From the NCBI GenBank assembly GCA_027924585.1, contig BSBM01000753.1:25238001-25302000 (forward strand): DNA of 64,000 nt. Reading direction: 5' to 3'. This document shows positions 22,221 through 33,400 of this stretch, piece by piece. The first letter of the stretch is position 1. Every line of letters starts with the position of its first letter. The notes beneath the pieces are model-generated. The model worked only from the letters and a program-made list of their open reading frames with translations, was not told where the DNA came from and made no database searches. This stretch comes from Larix kaempferi (taxonomy: Eukaryota > Streptophyta > Pinopsida > Pinales > Pinaceae). A program made the position numbers and the translations under genes.

Positions 22221-24819
22221 TCAAGGGATCCAAGAGTTTTCCAAATTTTCATTGTCCAGCCTTAGAATTCCATAGGATAGCTCAACTCTAATATTCGCCA
22301 TCTCATCAACTTTTCCATTTAGTTCCCACAAAATATGAAGGAAGGAGAGCTCGTGAAAGTCATTACTGATACAGAGTAGGAGATGATGCAATTTGGTAAT
22401 GGGATCTTTCCTTTTGGCAATGATACGCCTGGCTTCTCTAATAATGATTAATGAATCTCCTAAGACCGTGAGTTTCTTTATTCCCAGGGTTGCGGCAATC
22501 TCCAACCCTTTGATGAGTCCTAACCACTCCGCACCATTATTGGTCTTCCTCCCAATGCCCTAGGAAAATTCTTTCTGCTTGTTCCCCGTGGAGTCAAGAA
22601 TTACTCTCCCCGTGCCTGCCAACCCTGGATTGCCTTTCGAGGCACCATCAAAAAATAAAATACTACATCCCAAATGATCCTTCCAGAGCTGAAATTCATC
22701 CTTGCGAATTCTCAGTTGCCACGACAGGAGCCTCGAATTCTTGAGAGGGGAAGACCTGAGAGAGGAAGCATAAGGCAAAAGAAAATCCACCATCCAGGTT
22801 CTTTCATGGATAGATAGGGGCTCCTGCTGAATACTGGGCATCCCTTGCTAAGATAAGGCTTCAAACCAGAGGGTCTTTGCTTTTATATGAACCATTCTAG
22901 GATTGGAGGTCAATCCTTCAAAAATATCTTTGTTTCTGGTAGTCCAGACCTTCCAATAGATAAACTTGGGGAGAGCTTCCCAAGCTCTGGAGAAATCCAG
23001 TTTTCTGTAGAAGGAGCCGTGGTAGTAGTCCTTCCAACAATTAAATAAGTCACTCCAGTTTGTTGGCATCACCAGATTAACACCCAGACTTCTAGTGGAA
23101 AGGTTCCAAACCTCAAGAGTGAACCTGCAATCAAGGAAGAGATGATCTACGAACTCTTCAACATCCTTGCACAAAACACGGCGAAGAGGCCCCTCAATTC
23201 CTCGTTTTCTCAAATTGTCTGCTATTAACATTTTTCTATGAGCGAGGGTCCAATAGAAGATGTTCACCTTAGGGAGGTTGTCTTTGCACTAGACCTTAAC
23301 CCAATTAATGTCTCTAGCACCTCCTTCCTTTCTGGATTGGACATGTTGGTAGCCTTCCTTCACCAAATAGGTTCCCGATCTTCCCCAACCTCGTTTGTCT
23401 TTAAGATTGGAACTGATGGGACATTGCTCTTGTAGAAGGAAGAGAAGAGATTTATAATCTTCTTGCAAGTGTATAGGGAGGTCTAAATCCTTCCAACCAG
23501 TCCATCTACCACTACTGGACCAAGTGGAGATGTCGAACAGAGTATGGAGATTGCTCCTTTCCATCCAATTCTGCAGGTGGCTTAGTTCTTTTCGAAAGTT
23601 GGCTGGGGAGTTTCTTCCCAGTGTATCATACCAAATCTTGATATTTTTGCCATTACCAGCAATCCAGTGGATTTTGTCCTGTATAATGAAGGTTGCTTTC
23701 TTACACAAGTCCCATATAGGGGAACCTTTCTTCTCCATGGCAATATTTTCAATGCAAGGAGTTCTAGATCCCTTCATGTATTTTTTCTGTAAAGCTTTCT
23801 TCCAGCAAGAATCTTTTTTTGTTACGAGCCTCCACACGATTTTACCCCTAGGGTCAGATTCATGATGTTTGGATCTTTCACTCCAACGCCAGGTCGCTAA
23901 TCTTCGAACTACAGACTATATTCCAGTTTATTAAATGGAATTTCTTGGTGTTGCTTGTTTTGCCCCCCTGCCAAAGAAAGTTTATGATTTCTTTGTTGAT
24001 TTCCTGAATAATGTAACTTGGGGCCAGAGAGATGGAGCAAACATAGATCGGGAAAGCAGACAGAATGGACTTAATCAATGTGAGCTTCCCCGCTGGGTTT
24101 AGCCACCTTAAACCCCAAGCAGAGATTTTCTTTTTGATTTTGTCGATCAAACCTTGCCAATCCTCCTTCCTTTTTTTCCCTTTGAAGATTGGGACTCCAA
24201 GATAATTAAAGGAATTCCAGCTTGTGGTTCCTTCAAAGCCAAAGATTCTAGAGATTCTAGCCAAAGTTGCTGGTGGGCAATACCAAGCATACACTTTAGA
24301 TATTAGCTCACTGATTTTGCCGTCCGAGGCTTTAAGAAAGGTTGCGAGAACTCTTTTGAATCATTCGGAAATGACAGTGGAAGCCCCACCCCTAAAGATA
24401 GTGTCATCAGCGAATTGTGCATTGTTTGCAGCACGGACACCCCTAGCAATTTTAAGACCCTTAAGCTCTCTCGAGCTCCGGAGTCTTTGAAGTCTTCTAC
24501 TCAAAGAATCAGCAACCAAGATATAGAGGAACAGGGAGAGAGGGCACCCCTGACGGAGACCATGAGAAGCTTGAACGAAGTTGGTTGGGCGACCATTGAC
24601 CAAAAGGGCTATCCAAGGGCTGCTGAGGCAGGCCTTAATCCATCTGACAAATCTTTGAGAAAACCCAAACTTTGACATTATTTCAAAAAGGAAGAAGTGA
24701 TTTACCCTATCAAACGCATTTGCTTGCCATGTCGAGTTTGACAACCATACTTTGCTGCTTGTGCTCCATGCTAAAATGGATGGCCTCTTGAACAATTATG
24801 ATATTGTCCACGATTTGTC
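22221..24819 (-). pseudogene. LINE ORF2 remnant: RT, zinc finger, RNase H (broken)
   Basis: Reading the minus strand from 24819: a truncated RT entry, NAFDRVNHFFLFEIMSKFGF, HGLRQGCPLSLFLYILVADS and the catalytic FADDT (about 24400). Then LNPAGKLTLIKSILSAFPIY and the RT C-terminal region, followed by a zinc-finger RVT block (FYWTLAHRKMLIADNLRKRG ... CKDVEEFVDHLFLDCRFTLE, 23260-23100). Finally RNase H, with ILFFDGASKGNPGLAGTG (about 22660-22610) and LTVLGDSLIIIREA (about 22470-22430). At least six stops or frame changes. Confidence 0.88.
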
Positions 24820-24839
24820 GCATTGCGGAACAAACACTT

Positions 24840-25196
24840 ACCAAACGCATCTTTTGATAAACCTTTCAGCTTTCACTTTTTATTCTCTTTAGACTAAAGG
24901 GACCTTTACCATATTCAACATAAACTTACCATACAAGTTATTTCTGACGTTAATATTTTACCATATTTGCCAATTATTTCTTAAGGTGAAAAGCTGCAAC
25001 ACAGCTAATTCCCTGTGCCAATTCGTGAAAGCAATATTTTTTAGCCATTGGATTTTACACATGGCAGTAGTTCGGGGAACAAATCCATACGCTGCTCTGT
25101 GCTAACTATTAAGCTGCTGAATGCTATGACATGTGACAAAGCCACAGTTGTGACGTGTTAAAGGTTAAGCCGCCGATGTATATGACCAACACCACC
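24840..25196. other. Spacer with no recognised feature
   Basis: This should contain what lay upstream of the copia gag (leader or LTR on the minus strand), but no primer-site match or LTR boundary was found. Confidence 0.3.
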
Positions 25197-25301
25197 AGGT
25201 GATACAACATCGTCTCTGGCTTCGCTTCGGCTCTGCTCTACCTCCATGCGTAGTGCAGGCAGCAAGTGATCCATAGGGACATGAAAGCCAACAACCTGGT
25301 C
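25197..25301 (+). pseudogene. L-type lectin receptor kinase fragment
   Basis: About 35 codons of a protein-kinase catalytic loop are readable: YNIVSGFASALLYLHA, a stop, then QVIHRDMKANNLV. The H-R-D-M-K-x-x-N signature is the kinase catalytic loop, and the preceding G-x-A-S-A-L-x-Y-L-H block is characteristic of lectin-type receptor-like kinases of plants. There are in-frame stops at 25200 (TGA) and in the LH-A-stop junction, and no other kinase motif was found on either side. It is a small, dead gene scrap, perhaps moved by a transposon. Confidence 0.65.
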
Positions 25302-27934
25302 TATTTTTATTGAAGACAATGGAGAAATGAACCACTATTAGAAGAAACTTACAGTCTATTTTTATCAAAGACATTGGAGAAATTAAATTAAACAACTTGC
25401 CAAGGATCAACAATAGCGAGCTCGAGGAAGCCTATGAATTGAAGTTTAGCTTCATCGCTTATTGAAATGTGGTAAGGTTGAGACTAGTTGATCAGATTCC
25501 ACTCAATTTGCGGTTCATTTTTAAATATGGTGGATTGCTAGCCTACATTTTGTGCATTCACATTTTTAAAGTATTTTTAATGTGGTAAGGTTGAGACTAG
25601 TTAAAGTATTGCTAACCTACATTTTTAGATCGTTTGGTCGCATCTGCATTTTTTATGGAAACGATATTATGATTTTCAATTTAGTATCTACTATCAATGA
25701 TGCTCAATTATTTTTAATGATCCACATATATTTCCAAACAGAGGCATAATACCACTACATACATACACATCACATCAATATGGGGTAAGGGGCCTACTGG
25801 AGCTCTACTTCCCCCGCAATGTATTTTGATATTGAAAGAAACTAGTTTCAATACGATACTATTTACATTTGTTCTCTTGATCGTATAGAGCATAACTAGA
25901 AGTTCGATTTCAAGCAGATCTGAGTGCCTTCAAATTTACTTCTAACACAGTTTTATCAAGCTACATTGCATACATTCTCAAAGCAAACACCTTCTCAAAA
26001 ATTCGAGCAGTATTTAAAGCAGAGCTCAAAGGCATAATGTGCCTGCAATTATCTTGCAGAGCTTTATTTATCTTTTCGTAATGTGCCTGCAATTTATCCA
26101 ATAAAGGAGTTTGTAGAAAATTAAAGATGAGGTGGACGTGGTTATCTTAACATTACTACAGAGAAGCCTTGGGTTATAGAATCTAGGAGTGGATGTGGAG
26201 GCATCACCAAACCAACAGTCAATACGATGGCATGTCACAAACTCTTTCTAGCAATCTTTCTTCTTGAAATTAAATGTATGTGATGAAATTCTAGTGAATT
26301 TATTCAAAGAAAACATTGTAAAATTAGATAAGAAAAATGTGTCTTTATCCAATACCTTTTGATATGTCCCGGTATGCTATGAAAAATCGTAATAGAGTGA
26401 CCAGATCTCATGCTTGATATTCTAAAATCAAAACAATTCACTATTTATGGTTGTAAGTGTTTCCTTTAATTTTAAAGTACAAAGCATTAGTATTTGCCCG
26501 TCAATATCAAATCAGAAAACATGGAGCTTATGTCTAAGATTTTGACATAAAAAATTCACTATTTTTCTGGAGTGTTTTCTTTGAAAACCAATAGCATTAG
26601 GGTTGGCTTGTCAAACTCAAAATTAAAAAAGACTATATCAAATCCAAGATTTAAATAAAAAGAATCACTAGTTTTATTTCCTAATTTGTTTCTTTTAAAC
26701 TCCAAAATAACAATTAGCCCCTTATATGTGCTTTTGGGGATCAATGTTGGTGGGTGGATTCAAAGCCACAATCTTTACCACCCAAACATCATTCAATTGG
26801 CAATAGTTCAAGGTGAGTACAATTTAATGATTTTTTCTCATGATATGTTAGTGCCAATGCAAACTTGGAAAAACAATGATCTATTAACTCGAAGAGATAA
26901 TTCAATGTACTTCTACAATGAATTTGAATATGGTGTAAAAAGATGAAATGTAGGAAAACGAATTAGCTTTCATAATATATAACTTTTATTTATAGAAATT
27001 GTATATAACTAGGTGAAAATTGAGTTTTATTGTTATTGGTATAGTTTTTTTGAATGTAAAATATAATGCATATATGTTTGCATTGGTGCTACCTTTGAGT
27101 ACCTAAATGATGGAGTTTGATTATAAAAATATGTAAAATTTTAGATAACACATTGTTCTTGTGCACAAGTATTTTTTCAAAATCTATAATCTTAGTTTTA
27201 TATATGTTTTAAATTAACATAGTTTTATTTCTTTTAGATTGTAGGTCTTAGTTTGCACTAGTGCAAAGTATGATTTTTGTCTTAAATTGTTAAAGCAAAA
27301 AAAGTTATAGTAGAAATAAAAGAGGCATGTATTTTAAGATTCTAATATATGTCAAGACAAAAATATATTGAAAATAATAAACATTTTTTTTAATTATATA
27401 TTTGGAATCTACATTCTCATCCTTATATGCTTGTGTAATTTCATCGGGTATGGATTTGTGTAGCCTATTCAAAACATAACCTGAAAAACTAATATACTTA
27501 GAAACATTTAAAAAAATGGAGGTTTTGTTGATTTTACAGTCCAAACCATAAGATCGTCATATTGAAACTAAATCTGAAGCAACCATGTCAACAAATATGT
27601 GGGTGAATGGAATTTGTCCCGCCCCAAAAAGATGAATTTAAAATAATGTGCACACACTCTAGAAGCGCGCGCACGCTTCAGAAGCACACATGCACTCTAG
27701 AAGTGCGCACATGTTATTTCAATATAAAAATCTACTTTACCATGTTGGCCATAGCTTTCTATCCAGTCATTAGTTTTTTTAGTTCTTTAACCCGTTGAAA
27801 ATATCTTGAAGAGATCTACATCATTATGCTATGATAATTTTATGTTTCTACATATATAACTTCTATTTTCAAAATAATATATACTAAATTTTTGAGTGAT
27901 GACCGATACTTCAAACCACCACATAATATCTCTA
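25302..27934. other. AT-rich spacer, no gene recognised
   Basis: Contains two short local direct repeats (GTCTATTTTTAT followed by similar text, at about 25299 and 25354; AATGTGGTAAGGTTGAGACT at 25466 and 25579) and a run of loosely repeated segments at 26400-26720. A small group of GC-rich alternating words (GAAGCGCGCGCACGCTTC and relatives) lies at 27660-27720. An 86-codon frame (26686-26946) has no recognisable homology and no supporting context. Nothing else was seen. Confidence 0.4.
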
Positions 27935-29545
27935 ATGGGGATATTCATCCTCCATTAGTAATATGGATACACTTTAGATCACAAGAGCTAGATACATAGC
28001 ACCATCGATACTCCTGCTAAGTCATGTGTGATGCTTCGATGTATTTTTCATGGATTTGGATGCCTTAATGGTTCTTTTAGGGCCAATAACATGGTCTTCT
28101 TCCTTATAAAATCATTCCCAAGGCCTTAGGAATCCTGCATACTACATAAAACCATCTAATAGCACTAACATCCTCAATCATAGGTCAATCATACCCTTAG
28201 GAGGCCATGTGTGGTTGGTGTAGGCAACCTTCTTATCCTTAGATGGCTAAAATATTCCTTTACGGCCCAACATTCAAGTAGCCTCCATTGAGCATGTTCA
28301 ACACCCCAAGGGAATAAGACCTAGATACACAATGCCATGGATACCCTTGTGAAATCATGCATGGTGCTTCAAGGAATTTTTCATGGCTTTGGTGCCTGAA
28401 TGATTTATACAGGGCCAAAGGCATGGTATCCTTCCCTAGAATGACATTTCCATGTCCTCGAGACATGTACAAACTATTAAAAGCCACCTAATTTCACTTA
28501 CATCCTCATTTATAACCTAATGATACCCTTAGAAGGCCATGTGTGGTTGGTGGAAGTAACCTACTTAGCCCTAGATGGATAGATTATCCCTTTAGGGGCT
28601 AAGGATTAGGTCTCCTCTACTAACCATGTCCAATGCCCCCAGTCCGTAAGACTTGGATACATGGTGGCATGGAAACCCCTACAAACTCATGCCTAGTGCT
28701 TCAAGGCATTATTCATGGATTTGAATGCCTCAATGGTTTCTTTAGGGCCTAAGGAATAGTCCTCTTCCCTAAAAAGTCATTTCCAAGTCCCTAACACATG
28801 TACATATTACTCAAAACCACCTAATGGCATACACATCATCAATCATATCCCCATGATACCCTCAAGAGGCGATGTGTGGTTGGTGGAGGAAAAATTCTTA
28901 ACCCTATATGGCTAGAAGATTCCTTTAGGGCCCAAGGTTCAATTCTCCTTCACTAACCATGCACAAGGCTCCAAGTCCATAACTTGGATACATAGTGCTG
29001 GGGATACCCTTGAGAATTTATGTGTCATTATTCAAAGCATTGTTTGACATGGTTATATATGCCTCAATGGTTTCTTTAGGGATAAAGGCATAGTATCATT
29101 TCATTGAACTTTATTCCCAAGGCCCTGAGACACCTAGATACTACTCAAGACCATCTAATGGCATACACATCTTCAATCATAGGCTAGTGATACACTCAAG
29201 AGACCATGTGTGGTTGGTGGAGGCAACCTTCATAGAACTAGATGGATATAATATTCATTTAGGGCTCAATATTTAGGTCCCCTCCACTAACCATGTCTAA
29301 GGACCAAAGGCCACAAAACCTAGGCCCATGGTGTCATGGATTCCCATACCAAGTCATGCATGGTGATTCAAGGCATTGTTCATGGCTCTACATGCTTTAA
29401 TGATTTATTTAGGGACAAAGGCATGGCCTTCTTCCTTGGAACACTTTTCTCAAGGCAATAAGACACATGCTACTCAAAAACACCTAATGGTGCTAACATC
29501 CTTAATCATAATCCAAATATACCCTCAAAAGGCCATAAGCTTGGT
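27935..29545. repeat. 330-bp tandem satellite, about five copies
   Basis: The landmark GGCCATGTGTGGTTGGTG (with variants) recurs at 28203, 28535, 28868, 29202 and, in part, 29531, giving periods of 332, 333, 334 and 329. The intervening text is alignable throughout (blocks about CATGGTGC, GGATACC, CAAGGCATT, TTTAGGGCC, CCACCTAATGG). The first unit is incomplete and the last breaks off after 29531. Copies differ by roughly 15-25% by eye, so the array is old. Confidence 0.88.
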
Positions 29546-30770
29546 CCTTCACAAGATATGCTCTCTCTATTTTTTTTTTAAAACAACTCTTATCATTCAG
29601 AATTAATATATTAAGATGCTTTGGAATAAGTGTTGATAATATATTTTATCAAAAGTTAGACCCATTCCACATCTTCAATATTTTTCTATTTTTATGATCA
29701 TGTATTTCACCAAAAGTTAGAACCTCTTGAAACACTTAGAGTTCATATTTATATATAACAAACACAAAAACAATAATAGCAACAAAGGAGTTTGTATAAT
29801 CAACAATAACAATATAAAATGTATGCTAAGAAAGTTTTTTTTTATATCAACATGATGGAATAAAGGCCATAGTTTTATGGCATTCAAATATTTAGACTTA
29901 TTTTTACTTTTGATTACAATTAATACTCTATATATAATTTTATTAATTATACTATTAAATATCTAGATCTTATAATTTGGAAGTGGTGGAGTATTAGTGG
30001 ATGAGCAAGAATCCTCCTCGATTGCATGAAAAGTATTTGTGGTAAAGTAATGTATATGTATGCCCTAGTAAAAGTTTTCCTTCTAAGTTTTAAGTTTTTA
30101 AGGGTTTTTCAATGACTACATACACTCAAAGCTTAAACACCACAAGCGGTGCACCATGTTATTGCGTAGGCTCTTTAATAGTTAAAAATTAATATTGTCT
30201 CCTTTTGAAAAATTACGGTGTCGGCCAGCGCTCAGGTTGCATAGAGAGCTCCGTCGGCAGTGTCTTAATTATAATCCAACTTTATTCTGTCATAGGAAAT
30301 GCTCTGCAAGGTACAGTTCTCAATGCAAGGTACAGTTCTCTTTTGGTTATTCCGTTCTAATGTTAGATAAATAAAATATTATAGAAAGATAATTATAATT
30401 TTCCAATAAATACTTAATAATGTATATTAAGTAGAAAAGAATAAGATAATGTATTTATCATGAGTTTCATGTATAGAAATAATAAGATAACACGTATTTA
30501 TCATGAGTTTCATGTATTTTGCTATTAAAATATATTTTTTACTTAAAGTGACTGAATTTCTTTTGTTAATGGTTCAGCCGTATGTTGTTTTTTTTTAATA
30601 ATTTTGTTTATAGAATATAATCTTAAATATAATATAATATAATAGTTTTTATAGGTATAGGAAAGAATGGAATTGTTATAGATAATTAAAAACATATATT
30701 TTTCTATTTTGAATTGTTAAATAAATTATTATTGAAAATGTATATTCATCTTAAAGTATTAAAATAATGA
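29546..30770. other. AT-rich spacer, no gene recognised
   Basis: Very AT-rich, with no convincing open frame, RNA gene or long repeat. Short near-duplicates such as ATTTATCATGAGTTTCATGT (about 30452 and 30494) are present. Confidence 0.4.
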
Positions 30771-30773
30771 GGA

Positions 30774-31030
30774 GAATTGGACTTTTGAGGGTGGTTTTTA
30801 GACAAAAATCCTTAAAATTCCAATTTTTGTGACTTTTTTTTTGGGGGGGTGGGGTTTTAAAAAATGCCCTCAAAAATACATTTAGGAGCGGTTGTGTTAG
30901 AGCCCCCCCACCCACCCTCCAAAAAAAACAAAACAAGTCACGATAATTGGACTTTTAGGGGCGGTTGTGAGAAAAATGCCCCCAAAAGTCTAATTCTCAA
31001 GACTTTTTTTTGGGGGGGGGGGCAGAGGGG
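30774..31030. repeat. Compound inverted-repeat element, MITE- or CACTA-subterminal-like
   Basis: Several nested inverted repeats: 30945-30962 against 30978-30995 (AATTGGACTTTTAGGGGC versus GCCCCCAAAAGTCTAATT), and a wider pair in which CCAATTTTTGTGAC with T and G runs (about 30818-30856) faces C runs, A runs and GTCACGATAATTGG (about 30906-30950). The AGGGGCGGTTGTG core repeats at 30890 and 30957. GGGGCGG-type subterminal repeats are common in plant CACTA-derived MITEs, so I infer a small non-autonomous DNA transposon. No target duplication was fixed. Confidence 0.45.
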
Positions 31031-31059
31031 GTTGTAAAATAACTACTTCTAAATGTATA

Positions 31060-31202
31060 AATAGCACCACCACCACCACCATCATCAATGTCATCATTAT
31101 TGTCATTGTCATCATCTTCATCGTCATCGTCATCACCATTTCCATCATTTCCACCATCATCTTCATCGTCATTATCATCCTCATCACCATCTTCATCATC
31201 AA
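31060..31202. repeat. Imperfect ATC/CAC trinucleotide microsatellite
   Basis: A run built of CAC, ATC, GTC and TTC triplets. It creates artefactual acidic frames on the minus strand that should not be annotated as proteins. Confidence 0.85.
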
Positions 31203-31765
31203 TTTTTCCAATCCACAGGGGCTTCACTCAGTGAATTTGTTAGATAACATGATCGTTCATAGGATACTAAAGAATATCCCTAATTTCACTAAATATTGGA
31301 AAATGCCTCCTAAAATTGTATTGTTGAACCCCCCTCCCAATATGCCTTTCCAATTAAGAAAACCCCTAGTTTCACCAGATATTGTAGGTATCCATTTTTA
31401 TCAACCCATTTTAATACACCCTTTATATCATATTATCAAGTTGTAACAAACAGGAGCCCTAACGCACCTTAGTATTAGAAAACTGGATGCTAAATAACAT
31501 AATAGTATAATGCTAATAATGATCCCACTCGGATTGTAGGGGTGAATGATCAATTTGTAGCATTGAATAGTTGAAGACTTAAGAAAATAGTAATGGGGAA
31601 GGAAAAATGCGCAAAAGGAAATGGATTCAAGAGATTAATGTAACAAAGAATGTAAAACAATGATAGTCCAATGCTTAGAAAAGATGAGAATTATAGATGT
31701 TTCACACCACATCCTACCAATCTACTAATTTTATATCATGTAAATACAAGTATAGCCATAGAGAG
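31203..31765. other. Spacer with no recognised feature
   Basis: One 71-codon frame (31231-31446) with no recognisable similarity; otherwise nothing seen. Confidence 0.3.
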
Positions 31766-32987
31766 CTCATGTTTTCTATAAGCTTATTAAATTAAACTCC
31801 ATAAAAATGAAAAATTGAAACCCTTTTGTGGGTGGACTTTCCTACCTTCCTATCAAAACAAACATCATTAATGTTTGAACCCAATGAACATAGAAAAATT
31901 CCTCTTACTTTCCAATACCACCATATGATCATATGCATAGCTTGGTTTTGGGTCATTTGCAAGATGCAATGAATTGCCTCCACTTCCTCTACATTTATTA
32001 TTGAAAGTAAGAGAATTAACAACATTTAGTTTCATTTTCTTGGGTTATAACTAGTTTTTTAAATATTTACAGGAGAGTGAGAAATCTCCATTGTTAAGTT
32101 TCAAGTATGCAATAGTTATAAAGATATAGAGATGGTGAAACTTATATGATGCCATTCCATGATAACGATAACATATAGTGTATGTAAATAAGGATTTATA
32201 TTTTCACCTATGTTCATGTCAGTTCCAATACAATATTAAGATGGATGCCTTGTATATAAGAATTGCAAATACAATTATGAATGTGCCAAATATAACTCAA
32301 TCTAACAACTCTTCATAATTGAAAATGTGAAAATGTTAAAGAAGAATATAAAAAGTTGAAATAAATAATTAATCAAGAAAGATTGATCTAACGTTTCTTG
32401 GTTCCATTGAGCCAAAAAAGATTGATCTCCCTTTCTCATGTTTTCTATAAACTTATTAAATTAAACTCCATAAAAATGAAAAATTGAAACCCTTTTGTGG
32501 ATGGACTTTCCTACCTTCCTATCAAAACAAACATCATTGATGTTTGAACCCAATGAACATAGAAACATTCCTCTTACTTTCCAATACCACCATATGATCA
32601 TATGCATAGCTTGGTTTTGGGTCATTCGCAAGATGTAATGAATTGCCTCCACTTCCTCTACATTTATTATTGAAAGCAAGGGAATTAACAACATTTAGTT
32701 ACCTTTTTCTTGGGTTATAACTAGTTTTTTAAATCTTTACAGGAGAGTGAGAAATCTCCATTGTTAAGTTTCAAGTACGCAATAGTTATAAAGATATAGA
32801 GATGGTGAAACTTATATGATACCATTCCATGATAACGATAACATATAGTGTATGTAAATAAGGATTTATATTTTCACCTATGTTCATGTCAGTTCTAATA
32901 CAATATTAAGATGGATGCCTTGTATATAAGAATTACAAATACAATTATGAATGTGCCAAATATAACTCAATCTAACAACTATTCATT
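31766..32987. repeat. 552-bp segment duplicated in direct orientation
   Basis: 31766-32317 and 32435-32987 are near-identical (about 2-3% different by eye), 669-670 bases apart, with a 117-base spacer. Both copies keep the same 77-codon minus-strand frame (31792-32025 and 32461-32694) with only a handful of amino-acid changes. There is no TG...CA boundary, so they are not an LTR pair. The right copy ends exactly where virus-like sequence begins. Confidence 0.88.
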
Positions 32988-33185
32988 GTATACATCACGG
33001 GGTAAAATCTGAGGCAATTCCCAGTTAGCTGTTGGGTTCTGGTCATCTATTGTGATATATGACGAATCATCTGAAGTAGAAGGCTGAAAAGAATTAGACC
33101 TTCTTTCTGCAAGTGAGACTTCTGTGTCATTGGCTGACTGACACTCTAAATTTGCTAGGGGAACTGTATCCATTGTGGGATCCAT
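32979..33185 (-). pseudogene. Small acidic frame, head-to-head with the viral ORF
   Basis: A 68-codon minus-strand frame starting at ATG 33185, serine- and aspartate-rich, ending NWELPQILPRDVYNE. It overlaps the edge of the duplicated segment by only a few bases, so it belongs to the block to its right. Its composition resembles the disordered N-terminal arms of caulimovirid movement proteins; if so, an inversion lies between 33186 and about 33298. This is inference from style only. Confidence 0.3.
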
Positions 33186-33400
33186 TTTAAATGAGGTGAG
33201 TCCTAGCTTCTATGCTGTGGGAAACTATGTAGTCTTACTCCCCTTCCCTCGGGCCTTACTGCTACTCTGACTTCCACACTACGCTTACACCCTAATAGTC
33301 CCTACAATTTCCTCAGCAGTCGTTTCCACTGCCTACAAGATACAATTGTTCACAGAGTTGTCGAAATAAAGCAGCCAATAATAATTCATTACTGTCACAC

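Larger units (their letters stand above)
20832..24839 (-). mobile_element. 5'-truncated LINE with about 20-bp target duplication
   Basis: A minus-strand LINE occupies about 20852-24819, with its 3' tail as a T run at 20853-20862 on the + strand. Direct repeats GCATTGCGGAAATAACACTT (20832-20851) and GCATTGCGGAACAAACACTT (24820-24839) flank it and match at 18 of 20 positions. The element is truncated at its 5' end inside the RT domain, a normal outcome of incomplete reverse transcription. It has the same orientation as the copia remnant and landed immediately before that element's gag ATG. Confidence 0.9.

Noticed and set aside
26686-26946. 86-codon frame as a gene
   Set aside because: No homology, no promoter or flanking coding context, and AT-rich surroundings where such frames occur by chance.
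30997-31227. Acidic protein with aspartate runs on the minus strand
   Set aside because: It is only the translation of an ATC-type microsatellite.
31766-32987. The 552-bp copies as the LTR pair of a tiny retroelement
   Set aside because: There are no TG...CA ends, no primer site or purine tract, and a spacer of only 117 bases.
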